Shown: positions 10,404 through 20,267, counted from the stretch's first letter. The stretch is DNA of 64,000 bases from Bacillus sp. S3 (GCF_005154805.1 NZ_CP039727.1:1919501-1983500), one strand, 5' to 3'. Numbers and translations are program-made. Notes: generated from the letters alone by a model not told the origin.

Positions 10404-11636
10404 ATGATTAATAAATACACTTGCCAAAACGGAGTAAGAATTGTATTAGAAAATATCCCAACCGTACGATCAGTTGCTATTGGAGTATGGATTGGAACAG
10501 GTTCTAGAAATGAGGACCCACAAACAAACGGGATTTCCCATTTCTTAGAGCATATGTTTTTTAAGGGAACGGCTACACGTTCCGCAAAGGATATTGCTGA
10601 ATCTTTTGACAGCATTGGCGGGCAGGTAAATGCTTTTACATCAAAAGAATATACATGCTACTATGCAAAGGTTCTAGATACTCATTCTAAATTTGCCTTA
10701 GACGTATTAGCTGATATGTTCTTTAATTCAACATTTGTGGAAGAGGAATTAAACAAAGAAAGAAATGTTGTTTTGGAAGAAATCAAAATGTACGAAGATA
10801 CACCGGATGATATTGTCCATGATTTATTGAGCAGGGCAGTTTTCGAAGATCATCCGCTTGGTTACCCAATCCTGGGTACAGAGGAAACCTTAAAGACATT
10901 CACAGGGGAATCACTTAAGGAATATATTCATGAGCGTTATACCCCCGAAAATGTGGTTATATCGATCGCTGGAAATGTTTCCGAAAGTTTTATCCAAGAA
11001 GTTGAAAATTACTTTGGGTCCTATCAAGGCGGTTCAAAAGAAACACCTGAAAATGTTCCATCCTTTCATTCAAATAGAATATCAAGGAAGAAGGATACCG
11101 AGCAGGCCCATTTATGTATCGGTTTTGAAGGATTAAAGGTTGGTCATGAAGATATTTACAGTTTAATTACACTCAATAATATTTTGGGCGGAAGCATGAG
11201 CTCAAGACTATTCCAAGAGGTACGTGAACAAAGGGGCTTAGCTTATTCAGTTTTCTCCTACCACTCTGCCTATCAGGATAGCGGAATTGTGACTGTCTAC
11301 GGTGGAACCGGTGCGAAGCAGCTGGATGTTTTATTTGATACCATCCAGGAGACACTTGAAAAATTAAAGCATGATGGAATCACCGAAAAGGAACTAACTA
11401 ACAGTAAAGAGCAGCTGAAAGGCAGCCTAATGTTAAGTTTAGAAAGTACAAATAGCCGAATGAGCCGTAATGGTAAAAATGAACTCTTATTGAAACGTCA
11501 TCGCTCACTTGATGAAATTATCGAACAAATCGATGCAGTTTCTAAAAACAGTGTCGATGAAATGGCAAAAGCCATTTTTACTGACCAATATTCTGTAACG
11601 CTTATTAGTCCTGATGGGGAATTCCCAAATAAATAA
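10404..11636 (+). CDS. mlpA: M16-family zinc peptidase MlpA/YmxG
   Basis: Insulinase-type processing peptidase of 410 residues. The inverted zinc motif HFLEH is at residues 46-50, with the distal glutamate in VVLEEIKMYEDTPDD. The C-terminal M16 domain follows (GGSMSSRLFQEVREQRGLAYSV). ATG 10404 is chosen because CAGGAGGA lies 8 bases upstream; an open frame further upstream has no such site. The locus matches B. subtilis mlpA, downstream of ylxY and implicated in regulation of protease expression. Substrate unknown. Confidence 0.93.
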   Translation: MINKYTCQNGVRIVLENIPTVRSVAIGVWIGTGSRNEDPQTNGISHFLEHMFFKGTATRSAKDIAESFDSIGGQVNAFTSKEYTCYYAKVLDTHSKFALDVLADMFFNSTFVEEELNKERNVVLEEIKMYEDTPDDIVHDLLSRAVFEDHPLGYPILGTEETLKTFTGESLKEYIHERYTPENVVISIAGNVSESFIQEVENYFGSYQGGSKETPENVPSFHSNRISRKKDTEQAHLCIGFEGLKVGHEDIYSLITLNNILGGSMSSRLFQEVREQRGLAYSVFSYHSAYQDSGIVTVYGGTGAKQLDVLFDTIQETLEKLKHDGITEKELTNSKEQLKGSLMLSLESTNSRMSRNGKNELLLKRHRSLDEIIEQIDAVSKNSVDEMAKAIFTDQYSVTLISPDGEFPNK

Positions 11637-11647
11637 TGGTACGTATT

Positions 11648-11676
11648 AAGAGGCATTCCATTGGGATGCCTCTTTT
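11648..11676 (+). terminator. Intrinsic terminator after mlpA
   Basis: AAGAGGCAT / ATGCCTCTTTT hairpin 11 bases after the stop. Confidence 0.85.
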
Positions 11677-11703
11677 CATATTTGATAAGAAATTATATAT
11701 TCC

Positions 11704-11865
11704 ACTTTGAGAATTGTCCAGCTCCAGTGCCCTAGCGGCTAGTGTCCTTCGCTCTCCGCCCTACGATAAGTCAACATCGAATCGCCACCGGCTCTTCGTG
11801 TTTCCTTTATCTCAGTTGGAGCGCTCCAGGCCATACGCCGCTGATCAGGGCGCTTCCGCTTTTCT
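11704..11865 (-). repeat. Dispersed repeat, long copy B (inverted)
   Basis: Read on the minus strand it begins AAAAGCGGAAGCGCCCTGAT and ends with CACTGGAGCTGGACAATTCT, the same end blocks as copies A and C. Between the blocks lies about 110 bases of GC-richer sequence absent from the short copies. It occupies most of the 290-base gap between mlpA and ymxH; no gene is seen there. Confidence 0.65.
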
Positions 11866-11926
11866 TATTCTAAAATTGGACGTCCCTTTATAAACTAATA
11901 GAAAAGGGGATGAGGGGGCTTTTACA

Positions 11927-12172
11927 GTGAGGTTAAGTGAATTAAGTGGAAAAGAAATTGTGGATGTAAAAAAGGCGGAACGTCTAGGAGTCCTTGGGCA
12001 AACCGATTTAGAAATTAATGAAGGAACCGGTCAAATTCAGGCACTCCTGATTCCTTCATTAAAATGGTTTGGGTTTCGGAAACAAGCAGGAGAAATTAGG
12101 GTGCCATGGCAGCATATAAAAAAAATCGGAACGGACATGATCATCATTGATGTTCCGGATGAAGATCAGTGA
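11927..12172 (+). CDS. ymxH: YmxH, YlmC/YmxH-family PRC-barrel sporulation protein
   Basis: An 81-residue PRC-barrel-like protein of the YlmC/YmxH family (MRLSELSGKEIVDVKKAERL; then GQIQALLIPS and a closing IKKIGTDMIIIDV). The start is GTG 11927 after a GAGGGGG site. Relatives are found near sporulation genes, and here it sits just upstream of the dipicolinate synthase operon. Exact function is unknown. A strong terminator follows. Confidence 0.9.
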   Translation: MRLSELSGKEIVDVKKAERLGVLGQTDLEINEGTGQIQALLIPSLKWFGFRKQAGEIRVPWQHIKKIGTDMIIIDVPDEDQ

Positions 12173-12181
12173 AAAGATAAG

Positions 12182-12222
12182 AAAAAAGCCCAAGCAAACT
12201 AACTGTTGCTTGGGCTTTTTTC
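12182..12222 (+). terminator. Intrinsic terminator after ymxH
   Basis: Twelve-base-pair stem AAAAAGCCCAAGCAA / TTGCTTGGGCTTTTT with an eight-base loop. Confidence 0.9.
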
Positions 12223-12243
12223 ATTTCTCAAGATGGAAAACTC

Positions 12244-12270
12244 ACCGAATGAAGTAATCTTACATAAGAT
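12244..12270 (+). promoter_or_regulatory. Candidate sigma-K promoter of spoVF
   Basis: AC at 12244-12245, a 17-base spacer, then CATAAGAT at 12263-12270. This matches the mother-cell sigma-K pattern AC-N17-CATANNNT. The spoVF operon is known to be sigma-K dependent in B. subtilis. Confidence 0.7.
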
Positions 12271-12346
12271 GTTGGAGTGAGTAGAAGAAAAGGATTTTAT
12301 TATCAATTTTTAAAGGACTTTTAAAAAAAAGAAGGTGAATGTTTTC

Positions 12347-13249
12347 ATGCTGACAGGGATGCAGATAGCCGTGATTGGCGGGGATGCCAGACAGCTGGAA
12401 ATCATCCGCAAGTTAACCGAATTAGATGCGAGATTATCGCTTATAGGTTTTGAACAGCTCGATCACGCCTTCACAGGTGCGGTCAAAGAAAAGTTGGATG
12501 AGGTTGATTTCTCGACGATAGACGCTCTTATTTTGCCTGTAGCCGGTACAAATCCGGAAGGTCAGGTAGAAACGATTTTTTCGAATGAAAAAGTGATTTT
12601 AACAGAGGATATCCTTTCAAAAACTCCTGAACATTGCACGATTTATTCAGGAATCAGTAATTCATATTTAAATGGAATGATAAAGCAGTCGAAAAGAACG
12701 TTAGTACAGCTATTTTCGCGAGACGATGTAGCTATATACAATTCGATTCCTACTGTGGAAGGAACCATTATGATGGCCATACAGCATACTGATTTTACCA
12801 TTCATGGTTCTAATATCACCATTTTGGGGTTAGGAAGATGTGGGATGAGTACTGCAAGGGCCTTTCATGCGCTTGGTGCAAAAGTAAAGGTTGGAGCACG
12901 AAAAAGCGAGCATCTTGCCAGAATTACTGAAATGGGTGTAACCCCATTCCATTTAAGCGATATCAACAAAGAAGTTTCGGGAACGGATATTTTAATCAAT
13001 ACCATTCCCTATCCAATTGTAAGTGCAGCCGTTATAGCAAAGTTACCAGCCCATACATTGGTTATTGATATTGCATCAAAACCAGGCGGTACAGATTTCC
13101 GATATGCTGAAAAACGTGGAATTAAGGCATTGCTCGCTCCGAGTTTGCCTGGTATTGTTGCTCCAAAAACGGCCGGTATCATTCTTGCTGATGTTCTAGT
13201 ACAACTGCTCCAGGATGATCTGATAAACCGAAAGGGGAAAGTGAAATGA
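12347..13249 (+). CDS. spoVFA: Dipicolinate synthase subunit A
   Basis: SpoVFA/DpaA is the NAD(P)-binding subunit that, with DpaB, oxidises dihydrodipicolinate to dipicolinic acid in the mother cell. Signature stretches are MQIAVIGGDARQLEIIRKL, YNSIPTVEGTIMMAIQHTD, the Rossmann loop ILGLGRCGMSTARAF, and LAPSLPGIVAPKTAG near the end. I start at ATG 12347 (MLTGMQIAV), 9 bases after GAAGGTG; a GTG at 12335 overlaps that site. It overlaps spoVFB by ATGA. Confidence 0.96.
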   Translation: MLTGMQIAVIGGDARQLEIIRKLTELDARLSLIGFEQLDHAFTGAVKEKLDEVDFSTIDALILPVAGTNPEGQVETIFSNEKVILTEDILSKTPEHCTIYSGISNSYLNGMIKQSKRTLVQLFSRDDVAIYNSIPTVEGTIMMAIQHTDFTIHGSNITILGLGRCGMSTARAFHALGAKVKVGARKSEHLARITEMGVTPFHLSDINKEVSGTDILINTIPYPIVSAAVIAKLPAHTLVIDIASKPGGTDFRYAEKRGIKALLAPSLPGIVAPKTAGIILADVLVQLLQDDLINRKGKVK

Positions 13250-13845
13250 GTTTAAAAGGGAAAAGAATCGGCTTTGGTCTCACTGGCTCACATTGTACCT
13301 ATGATGCAGTTTTTCCGGAAATCGAAAAGTTGGTTCTGGCCGGCGCAGAGGTTATGCCAGTGGTAACTTTTACAGTAAAAAATACGGAAACCCGATTTGG
13401 AAGAGGAGAGGATTGGGTTCAAAGGATTGAAGATTTAACTGGCCATAAAGTTATTGATTCGATTGTGAAAGCAGAGCCTTTAGGTCCGAAAATTCCGCTT
13501 GATTGTATGGTTATTGCGCCATTAACAGGCGTTTCCATGAGTAAATTTGCGAATGCTATGAACGATAGTCCTGTATTAATGGCTGCAAAAGCAACATTAA
13601 GAAATTTAAAACCTGTCGTTCTGGGGATTTCAACGAATGATGCACTAGGATTAAACGGAGTAAACTTAATGAGATTAATGGCAACGAAAAATATTTATTT
13701 TATTCCATACGGGCAGGATGATCCAGTTAAAAAACCAAACTCGATGGTAGCCAGAATGACATTGTTGTCTGAAACGGTGGAGGCAGCTATCGAAGGGAGA
13801 CAGCTCCAGCCCGTCCTCGTAGAAAGATATAAAGATTCTGACTAA
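13246..13845 (+). CDS. spoVFB: Dipicolinate synthase subunit B
   Basis: A 199-residue flavoprotein-family subunit (KRIGFGLTGSHCTYDAV; then DCMVIAPLTGVSMSKFANA and NDSPVLMAAKATLRN). With SpoVFA it forms dipicolinate synthase. The start overlaps the spoVFA stop by four bases, so the two subunits are translationally coupled. The downstream asd-dapG-dapA genes make the precursor, giving a complete local route from aspartyl phosphate to dipicolinate apart from standard chemistry. Confidence 0.96.
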   Translation: MSLKGKRIGFGLTGSHCTYDAVFPEIEKLVLAGAEVMPVVTFTVKNTETRFGRGEDWVQRIEDLTGHKVIDSIVKAEPLGPKIPLDCMVIAPLTGVSMSKFANAMNDSPVLMAAKATLRNLKPVVLGISTNDALGLNGVNLMRLMATKNIYFIPYGQDDPVKKPNSMVARMTLLSETVEAAIEGRQLQPVLVERYKDSD

Positions 13846-14002
13846 TTTCCCCCTTCTGCATCAAAAAAGGTTATTTCTTTATAAGAATATGTTAAAATAA
13901 ATTAATCTTTCAACAGGGGGGGACTTTCCCCCTTCTGATATGATTTAATTAATGAAATAACCAGGAAAATATTGTGGAAAGATTGAAAGGGGAAACTTAG
14001 AA

Positions 14003-15052
14003 ATGAATCAGCAAAATGGATATCATGTTGCCGTAGTAGGAGCAACAGGAGCGGTTGGACAGCAAATGATCCAAACATTGATCAAAGAGAACTTTCCAAT
14101 CGGAAAACTTACCCTCTTATCCTCAGCTAGATCAGCGGGGAAAGTAATAAATGTAAATGGTCAGGAAATTACGATACAAGAAGCAAAGCCGGAGAGCTTT
14201 GAAGGTGTAGATATTGCCTTATTCAGTGCTGGCGGCAGTGTTTCTAAGGAACTTGCCCCAGAAGCAGTAAAACGCGGCGCCATCGTCGTGGACAACACTA
14301 GCGCATTTAGAATGGATGAAAATACACCATTGATCGTTCCTGAAGTGAACGAATCGGACTTGCATCATCAAAACGGGATTATTGCAAACCCAAATTGTTC
14401 AACAATCCAAATGGTGGTTGCTCTTGAACCAATTCGTCAAAAGTATGGATTGAAAAAAGTCATTGTCTCCACATATCAAGCCGTTTCAGGTGCAGGTGCT
14501 GCGGCGGTGGAAGAATTAAAGGCACAAACAAAGTCGATTTTGACTGAAGAACCATTTGAACCAAAAATTTTACCAGTCTCATCAGATACAAATCATTATC
14601 AAATTGCGTTTAATGTGATTCCGCAAATTGATAAATTCCAAGATAATGGCTATACGTTTGAAGAAATGAAAATGATTAATGAAACCAAAAAAATTATGCA
14701 TTTACCAGAGTTACAGGTATCAGCAACTTGCGTCCGTCTTCCGGTTGCAGTCGGCCATTCTGAATCCGTCTATTTCGAAATAGAATCAGAGAACGTAAGC
14801 GCAAATGAAATTAAAGCATTATTACAAGATGCACCGGGTATTGTCTTGCAAGATGATCCGGATAATCAAGTATATCCAATGCCTGCTCATTGTGTAGGGA
14901 AAAACGATGTTTTTGTAGGACGTATTAGAAAAGACATCGATGAAGACCGTGGTTTCCACATGTGGGTTGTTTCGGATAATCTGCTAAAAGGTGCTGCTTG
15001 GAATTCAGTACAGATTGCAGAAAGTTTAGTAAAACTAGGTATCGTAAAATAA
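14003..15052 (+). CDS. asd: Aspartate-semialdehyde dehydrogenase
   Basis: Reduces L-aspartyl phosphate to aspartate semialdehyde, the branch point for lysine, diaminopimelate, dipicolinate, threonine and methionine. The 349-residue protein has the NADP motif [14 protein letters not shown], the catalytic cysteine in NPNCSTIQM, and [14 protein letters not shown] with the active-site residues of the C-terminal domain. GAAAGGGG precedes ATG 14003. A 157-base gap upstream, with a G-run/C-run hairpin around 13915-13935, separates it from spoVFB and may carry its own promoter. Confidence 0.97.
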   Translation: MNQQNGYHVAVVGATGAVGQQMIQTLIKENFPIGKLTLLSSARSAGKVINVNGQEITIQEAKPESFEGVDIALFSAGGSVSKELAPEAVKRGAIVVDNTSAFRMDENTPLIVPEVNESDLHHQNGIIANPNCSTIQMVVALEPIRQKYGLKKVIVSTYQAVSGAGAAAVEELKAQTKSILTEEPFEPKILPVSSDTNHYQIAFNVIPQIDKFQDNGYTFEEMKMINETKKIMHLPELQVSATCVRLPVAVGHSESVYFEIESENVSANEIKALLQDAPGIVLQDDPDNQVYPMPAHCVGKNDVFVGRIRKDIDEDRGFHMWVVSDNLLKGAAWNSVQIAESLVKLGIVK

Positions 15053-15088
15053 GTTACCTTTCCAAAAAAGGCAGGTTTTGGTGTCACC

Positions 15089-16333
15089 ATGAAAATTATT
15101 GTACAAAAGTTTGGCGGTACATCCGTTAAAGATGAAGAGAGCAGGAAACACGCGCAAAGTCATATCGAAAAAGCACTTGCCGACGGCTACAAAGTAGTCG
15201 TTGTCGTCTCGGCAATGGGAAGAAAGGGTGACCCTTATGCAACCGATACACTTTTATCGTTAATTGGGGGCAACCTAAGCAAAATCTCAAAACGGGAGCA
15301 AGATTTATTATTGTCCTGCGGCGAGGTTATTTCTAGTGTTGTTTTTTCAAATATGCTATTGGAAAGTGGAATGAATGCAATCGCATTAACAGGAGCTCAA
15401 GCAGGTTTCCGTACGAACAATGACCATACAAATGCAAAGATTAACGAAATGAAATGTGATAGGCTGCTTAGGGAACTTGAGAACCATGATGTTGTAGTGG
15501 TTGCCGGGTTCCAGGGAGCTGCTAAGAATGGCGATATCACCACCATAGGGCGGGGGGGGAGTGATACGTCCGCTGCCGCGCTGGGAGCGGCTCTAAATGC
15601 CGAATGGATAGATATTTTTACCGATGTGGAAGGAATTATGACGGCCGATCCGCGGATTGCAGAAAATGCCCGGCCGCTTTCCATAGTTACCTATACCGAG
15701 GTGTGCAATATGGCCTATCAGGGGGCGAAGGTGATTCATCCCCGAGCGGTGGAAATTGCCATGCAGGCAAAAGTGCCGATTCGCATCCGTTCCACTTATT
15801 CCGACAATCTAGGAACATTGGTTACCACCTTAAATAAAGATAAGCGTGGAAGTGATATTAGAGAACGCACCGTTACGGGGATTGCTCATGTTTCAAATGT
15901 CACGCAAATAAAAGTCTTTGCTAAAAAGGATCAATACAACCTCCAGGCAGAAGTTTTTAAAGCAATGGCAAATGAAAAAATCAGTGTAGATTTTATCAAT
16001 ATCTCGCCAAATGGTGTAGTCTATACGGTCACAGAGGAAATGACGGATCGGGCAATCAGGGTCTTAAACGACTTAGGACATGAACCTGTAATTGAACGCT
16101 ATTGTGCCAAAGTGTCTGTTGTTGGTGCAGGAATAGCAGGGGTACCGGGGATTACCTCCAAAATCGTTACAGCGTTGTCTGACCATAGCATTCGTATTTT
16201 GCAATCAGCAGATAGTCATACCACCATTTGGGTATTAGTTAAGCAGGATGACTTAGCCAAATCTGTTAATGCCTTGCATGATGCCTTTCAATTAGAAGAT
16301 GAATCGATTGAGTTTAATCTTGCCGATTTGTAA
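15089..16333 (+). CDS. dapG: Aspartokinase I (diaminopimelate-sensitive type)
   Basis: Phosphorylates L-aspartate, the first step of the aspartate pathway. The 414-residue chain shows KFGGTSVKDEESRK at the N-terminus, the kinase core GRGGSDTSAAALGAALNA, then two ACT regulatory domains (TQIKVFAKKD; AKVSVVGAGIAGVPGITSK). Position between asd and dapA and the MKIIVQKFGGTSVKD start match the DapG isozyme that serves cell wall and spore synthesis in B. subtilis, so feedback by diaminopimelate is expected but not shown here. Confidence 0.95.
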   Translation: MKIIVQKFGGTSVKDEESRKHAQSHIEKALADGYKVVVVVSAMGRKGDPYATDTLLSLIGGNLSKISKREQDLLLSCGEVISSVVFSNMLLESGMNAIALTGAQAGFRTNNDHTNAKINEMKCDRLLRELENHDVVVVAGFQGAAKNGDITTIGRGGSDTSAAALGAALNAEWIDIFTDVEGIMTADPRIAENARPLSIVTYTEVCNMAYQGAKVIHPRAVEIAMQAKVPIRIRSTYSDNLGTLVTTLNKDKRGSDIRERTVTGIAHVSNVTQIKVFAKKDQYNLQAEVFKAMANEKISVDFINISPNGVVYTVTEEMTDRAIRVLNDLGHEPVIERYCAKVSVVGAGIAGVPGITSKIVTALSDHSIRILQSADSHTTIWVLVKQDDLAKSVNALHDAFQLEDESIEFNLADL

Positions 16334-16424
16334 ATAAGGAAATAGGTAAATGATGGAGTAGTTAAGTGAATGAATGCGATACAACAAATTATTGGTATTC
16401 TGTTGTATTGAAAGGAGTAGGAAA

Positions 16425-17297
16425 ATGGTTCATTTTGGGCGAGTTTCCACGGCAATGGTAACCCCTTTTGATAAAAATGGGCATATAGACTTTGCTAAGA
16501 CCACTCAGTTAATTAATTACTTGATAGAGAATGGAACAGATTCCCTTGTGATTTCAGGTACTACGGGAGAATCACCAACGTTATCCAAAGAAGAAAAGCT
16601 GGCACTCTTTAATCATGTTGTTAAAGTGGTGAAGAAAAGGATCCCAGTCATTGCCGGCACTGGAAGTAATAATACGTATGCATCAATTGAATTGACGAAA
16701 AAAGCAGAGCAGCTTGGTGTGGATGCGATCATGGCTGTAGCACCATATTATAATAAACCAAATCAAGAAGGTCTGTACCAGCATTTCAAAGCGGTTGCGG
16801 AAGCAACAACACTTCCGGTCATGGTATACAATATTCCTGGCAGGTCTGCTGTAAATATTCGTCCGGAGACGATTATTCGACTATCTGAGATACCTAATAT
16901 TGTGGCTGTGAAGGAAGCAAGCGGTGATTTAAACGCCATGACACGTATTATTGCCGATACGGATGAGGATTTTGTTTTATACAGCGGGGATGACAGCTTG
17001 ACAATCCCGGTTCTTTCTATTGGCGGAGCAGGAGTTGTTTCAGTTGCTTCTCATGTAATTGGAAACGATTTGCAAGCAATGATTAAAGCTTATTTTGATG
17101 GAGAAAATGCCAAGGCTGCAGCATACCATCAGCAATTGCTGCCAATCATGCAGGGCCTATTTGCCGCACCAAGCCCTGCCCCAGTTAAAACAGCATTACA
17201 AGTATCGGGATTGGATGTTGGGTCTGTCAGGCTGCCACTTGTCGGTTTAACGGAACAGGAACGAACGACATTGATTTCTTTATTGAAAAATAAATAA
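16425..17297 (+). CDS. dapA: 4-hydroxy-tetrahydrodipicolinate synthase
   Basis: Condenses aspartate semialdehyde with pyruvate. The 290-residue TIM-barrel enzyme carries GTTGESPTL, the tyrosine in MVYNIPGRSAVNI and the Schiff-base lysine in IVAVKEASGDL. ATG 16425 follows AAAGGAG at good spacing; an upstream in-frame extension has no comparable site. It is the last gene of the asd-dapG-dapA run and is followed by a clear terminator. Confidence 0.97.
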   Translation: MVHFGRVSTAMVTPFDKNGHIDFAKTTQLINYLIENGTDSLVISGTTGESPTLSKEEKLALFNHVVKVVKKRIPVIAGTGSNNTYASIELTKKAEQLGVDAIMAVAPYYNKPNQEGLYQHFKAVAEATTLPVMVYNIPGRSAVNIRPETIIRLSEIPNIVAVKEASGDLNAMTRIIADTDEDFVLYSGDDSLTIPVLSIGGAGVVSVASHVIGNDLQAMIKAYFDGENAKAAAYHQQLLPIMQGLFAAPSPAPVKTALQVSGLDVGSVRLPLVGLTEQERTTLISLLKNK

Positions 17298-17308
17298 AAA
17301 ATATCCAT

Positions 17309-17345
17309 GGGCATACCGAAATATAGTGCGGTATGCCCTTTTTTC
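17309..17345 (+). terminator. Intrinsic terminator after dapA
   Basis: Ten-base-pair stem GGGCATACCG / CGGTATGCCC followed by Ts. Confidence 0.9.
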
Positions 17346-17469
17346 ATCCGTTTGATCGTTGTGATGAATGAATATAGCAATTATTGGTTGTAAAGGTTTT
17401 CAACTTTCAAGTATAATATTCATAACTGATCTTCGGTCGGATTACACATCATGTAGGAGGAAACGGAAA

Positions 17470-19137
17470 TTGATACAGAAAAAAAATACTTCCATCAAGA
17501 TTATTGCACTTGGTGGTATCGGAGAAATCGGAAAGAATATGTACCTTGTTGAAGTGGACAAGGACATATTTATTGTTGATGCCGGCTTAATGTTCCCCGA
17601 GGAAGAAATGCTTGGTATCGATATGGTCATTCCAGATCTAACATATTTAAATGACAATAAGGAACGAGTCAAAGCGATTTTTTTAACACATGGACATGAA
17701 GACCATATTGGTGCTCTTTCCTACGTGCTTCGAAAGGTTAATGTACCCGTATATGGAACGAAACTAACACTTGCTCTTGCAAAAGCCAAGCTTAAGGAAC
17801 AGGAATTTATCGGAAATGCAGAATTTATTGAGATTGATTCGGATACAAAAGTGGAATTAGATGCTGTACATGTAAGTTTTTTTAGAACTAATCATAGCAT
17901 CCCGGATTCAGTTGGCGTTTGTATCCATACATCTGAAGGGATTATTGTTTATACGGGAGACTTTAAATTTGATCAGGCTGCAACGAAACTTTATAAGCCT
18001 GAAATTGGAAAAATGGCTGAGATAGGGGAACAGGGGGTTTTGTGCTTACTGTCTGACAGTACTGAAGCCGAAAAACCTGGGTACACAACATCTGAAGCGA
18101 TTGTTGAACGTGAAATGTCCCATGCGTTTTATAATGCACCGGGGAGGATTATTGCCGCTTGCTTTGCATCGGACATCAATCGAATCCAGCATATTTTTAA
18201 TGCTGCGAAAGAAAATGGCCGTAAAGTCGCTGTAGTAGGAAAAAGCCTTGAAAGAATCTATCATATTGCCCTCGACTTAGGATATTTAGAAGTGGACGAA
18301 GATGTCATGATTCAGGTAAATCAGATTAATGAATATCCTGACCAAGAAATAGCGGTATTAATGACCGGTGGCCAGGGAGAACCAATTGAAGCCTTGCAGA
18401 AAATGGCAAAACAGACACATAAGCTATTGAATATCCAGCCTGGTGATACTGTTTTAATTGCTGCTTCACCATTAAGAGGAAGTGAAGTATTTTTAGGGAA
18501 AACGGTCGATCTGTTATTCAAAGCAGGAGCAAATGTTGTATATGGAAAAAGGACAATCCATGTATCAAGCCATGGAAGTCAAGAAGAATTAAAGTTTATG
18601 ATTAATTTAATGAAGCCGAAATTTTTGATTCCGGTTCACGGTGAGTATCGGATGCTGAAGGCACACAGAAAAGTGGCCATTGAATGCGGTCTTGCCGATG
18701 AACAAATTTACATTCCCGACCGCGGTGATATTGTGGAATGGAAGGAAGGGACATTAACAGTTACCGGGAAGGTTCCGTCTGGCAATGTGCTAATCGATGG
18801 AATCGGTGTAGGCGATGTCGGAAATATCGTCCTTCGGGATCGAAGGCTTTTGTCACAAGATGGCATTTTAATTGTTGTTGTCACGTTAACGAAACAAGAA
18901 AAGAAAATTGCGGCAGGGCCGGAAATCATTTCACGAGGGTTTGTCTATGTTCGCGAATCGGAGAAATTAATGGATGATTCAACGAAATTAGTTCATGATA
19001 TTGTGGAAAGAAACACAGCTAAAACCTCATTTGAATGGTCCACTCTTAAGCAGGAAATAAGAGATGAATTAAATCGATCTTTATTTGAAAAAACAAAAAG
19101 AAGGCCAATGATACTGCCGATTATTATGGAAGTGTGA
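17470..19137 (+). CDS. rnjB: Ribonuclease J (RnjB/J2 locus) with an intact metal-binding motif
   Basis: Metallo-beta-lactamase/beta-CASP RNase of 555 residues that acts in mRNA and rRNA processing with RNase J1. Start is TTG 17470, 10 bases after AGGAGG; the open frame extends upstream without support. The metal motif reads LTHGHEDHIGALSY, and the later histidine motif reads IPVHGEYRM. Both are complete, whereas B. subtilis J2 has a degenerate first motif. The end is RRPMILPIIMEV. The dapA-rnjB-tepA order identifies the J2 locus. It may be catalytically more active than the B. subtilis protein. Confidence 0.93.
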   Translation: MIQKKNTSIKIIALGGIGEIGKNMYLVEVDKDIFIVDAGLMFPEEEMLGIDMVIPDLTYLNDNKERVKAIFLTHGHEDHIGALSYVLRKVNVPVYGTKLTLALAKAKLKEQEFIGNAEFIEIDSDTKVELDAVHVSFFRTNHSIPDSVGVCIHTSEGIIVYTGDFKFDQAATKLYKPEIGKMAEIGEQGVLCLLSDSTEAEKPGYTTSEAIVEREMSHAFYNAPGRIIAACFASDINRIQHIFNAAKENGRKVAVVGKSLERIYHIALDLGYLEVDEDVMIQVNQINEYPDQEIAVLMTGGQGEPIEALQKMAKQTHKLLNIQPGDTVLIAASPLRGSEVFLGKTVDLLFKAGANVVYGKRTIHVSSHGSQEELKFMINLMKPKFLIPVHGEYRMLKAHRKVAIECGLADEQIYIPDRGDIVEWKEGTLTVTGKVPSGNVLIDGIGVGDVGNIVLRDRRLLSQDGILIVVVTLTKQEKKIAAGPEIISRGFVYVRESEKLMDDSTKLVHDIVERNTAKTSFEWSTLKQEIRDELNRSLFEKTKRRPMILPIIMEV

Positions 19138-19143
19138 ATGTAA

Positions 19144-19174
19144 AGGTACCGGAATTCCTCCGGTACCTCTTTTT
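19144..19174 (+). terminator. Intrinsic terminator after rnjB
   Basis: Stem AGGTACCGGA / TCCGGTACCT with a five-base loop, then CTTTTTG. Confidence 0.9.
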
Positions 19175-19244
19175 GTATTGTTTTGGCATGAAATCAATGT
19201 AAAGGTAAACACTAACAAATATCATGCTTGAAGGGAGTATTAGG

Positions 19245-19997
19245 ATGGATAACGATATTCAAAAAAATACCGATAACCAAGAAGAGCAGCAACCACAAAA
19301 AGAGGAGAAGTCTACTTCTGGTTTAATAGAGAAAATTCAACAGCTTGGCCAAACCAATGTGCCGCAGCTCTCAGCAGATTCTCGAATTCATTGTTTAACC
19401 ATAATTGGCCAAATTGAAGGACATATGGCATTACCTCCGCAAAATAAAACAACAAAGTACGAGCATTTATTGCCGCAACTTGTTGCAATCGAACAAAATC
19501 CGAAAATTGAAGGTGTATTAATTGTATTAAATACGGTCGGCGGGGATGTCGAAGCAGGGCTGGCCATTTCTGAAATGATTGCATCTATTTCAAAACCAAC
19601 TGTTTCCATCGTCCTGGGAGGGGGTCATTCGATTGGTGTTCCGATTGCAGTTTCATGTGACTACAGCTTTATTGCAGAAACTGCTACGATGACCATCCAT
19701 CCAATTCGCTTGACAGGGCTTGTCATAGGAGTACCGGCCACCTTTGAATATTTGGATAAAATGCAGGAACGTGTGGTCAACTTTGTGACAAAACATTCCA
19801 AAATTACGGAGGAAACATTTAAAGACTTAATGTTTGCAAAAGGAAATTTAACGCGGGATATTGGAACGAATGTAATCGGTGTTGATGCCGTTAAGTCGGG
19901 ATTAATTGATGAGGTAGGCGGTTTAGGTCCCGCAATGAAAAAGCTCAATGAAATGATTGATCTTCAAAAAGAAGAAAATGAGGGGCTGATTCAATGA
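19245..19997 (+). CDS. tepA: TepA, ClpP-like translocation-enhancing protease
   Basis: A 250-residue ClpP/crotonase-fold serine protease. The nucleophile region is [15 protein letters not shown], the histidine region [12 protein letters not shown], and the oxyanion-side strand [17 protein letters not shown] 19245 is chosen since AAGGGAG lies 7 bases upstream; an ATG at 19224 would include that site. TepA has been proposed to assist protein export and degrade small spore proteins in B. subtilis. It overlaps ylzJ by four bases. Confidence 0.92.
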   Translation: MDNDIQKNTDNQEEQQPQKEEKSTSGLIEKIQQLGQTNVPQLSADSRIHCLTIIGQIEGHMALPPQNKTTKYEHLLPQLVAIEQNPKIEGVLIVLNTVGGDVEAGLAISEMIASISKPTVSIVLGGGHSIGVPIAVSCDYSFIAETATMTIHPIRLTGLVIGVPATFEYLDKMQERVVNFVTKHSKITEETFKDLMFAKGNLTRDIGTNVIGVDAVKSGLIDEVGGLGPAMKKLNEMIDLQKEENEGLIQ

Positions 19998-20233
19998 TTT
20001 TATATACAATGATGCCAAATGAACTAATTTTTCCCTATGAAGCGGAAGCGGCAAGCAATCAGCAAATGATAAACTATCAGGGGATTCCACTTTTGGTAGA
20101 GCTTGCTGATCAGCAAAATGTTCAGGTTATTCGTATAGTAAGCAGTGACCCCCAGCATTATTTGAATGAACATATATACCCTGGTGCAAAAATTTCTTTC
20201 GGTTACCTTGATGGATTGTCCGCATTGCAATAG
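19994..20233 (+). CDS. ylzJ: YlzJ-like small protein
   Basis: A 79-residue protein of the YlzJ family ([16 protein letters not shown]; then [14 protein letters not shown]), always between tepA and spoIIIE in Bacillaceae. It starts inside the tepA stop (ATGA overlap). No known function or motif; no signal peptide or membrane segment seen. Confidence 0.88.
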   Translation: MILYTMMPNELIFPYEAEAASNQQMINYQGIPLLVELADQQNVQVIRIVSSDPQHYLNEHIYPGAKISFGYLDGLSALQ

Positions 20234-20267
20234 TAGATTATGGTATAATTAGATAACAATTATTTGA

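Noticed and set aside
13846..14002. Possible lysine riboswitch before asd
   Set aside because: Only about 157 bases with one G-run/C-run hairpin; the lysine riboswitch core motifs were not found.
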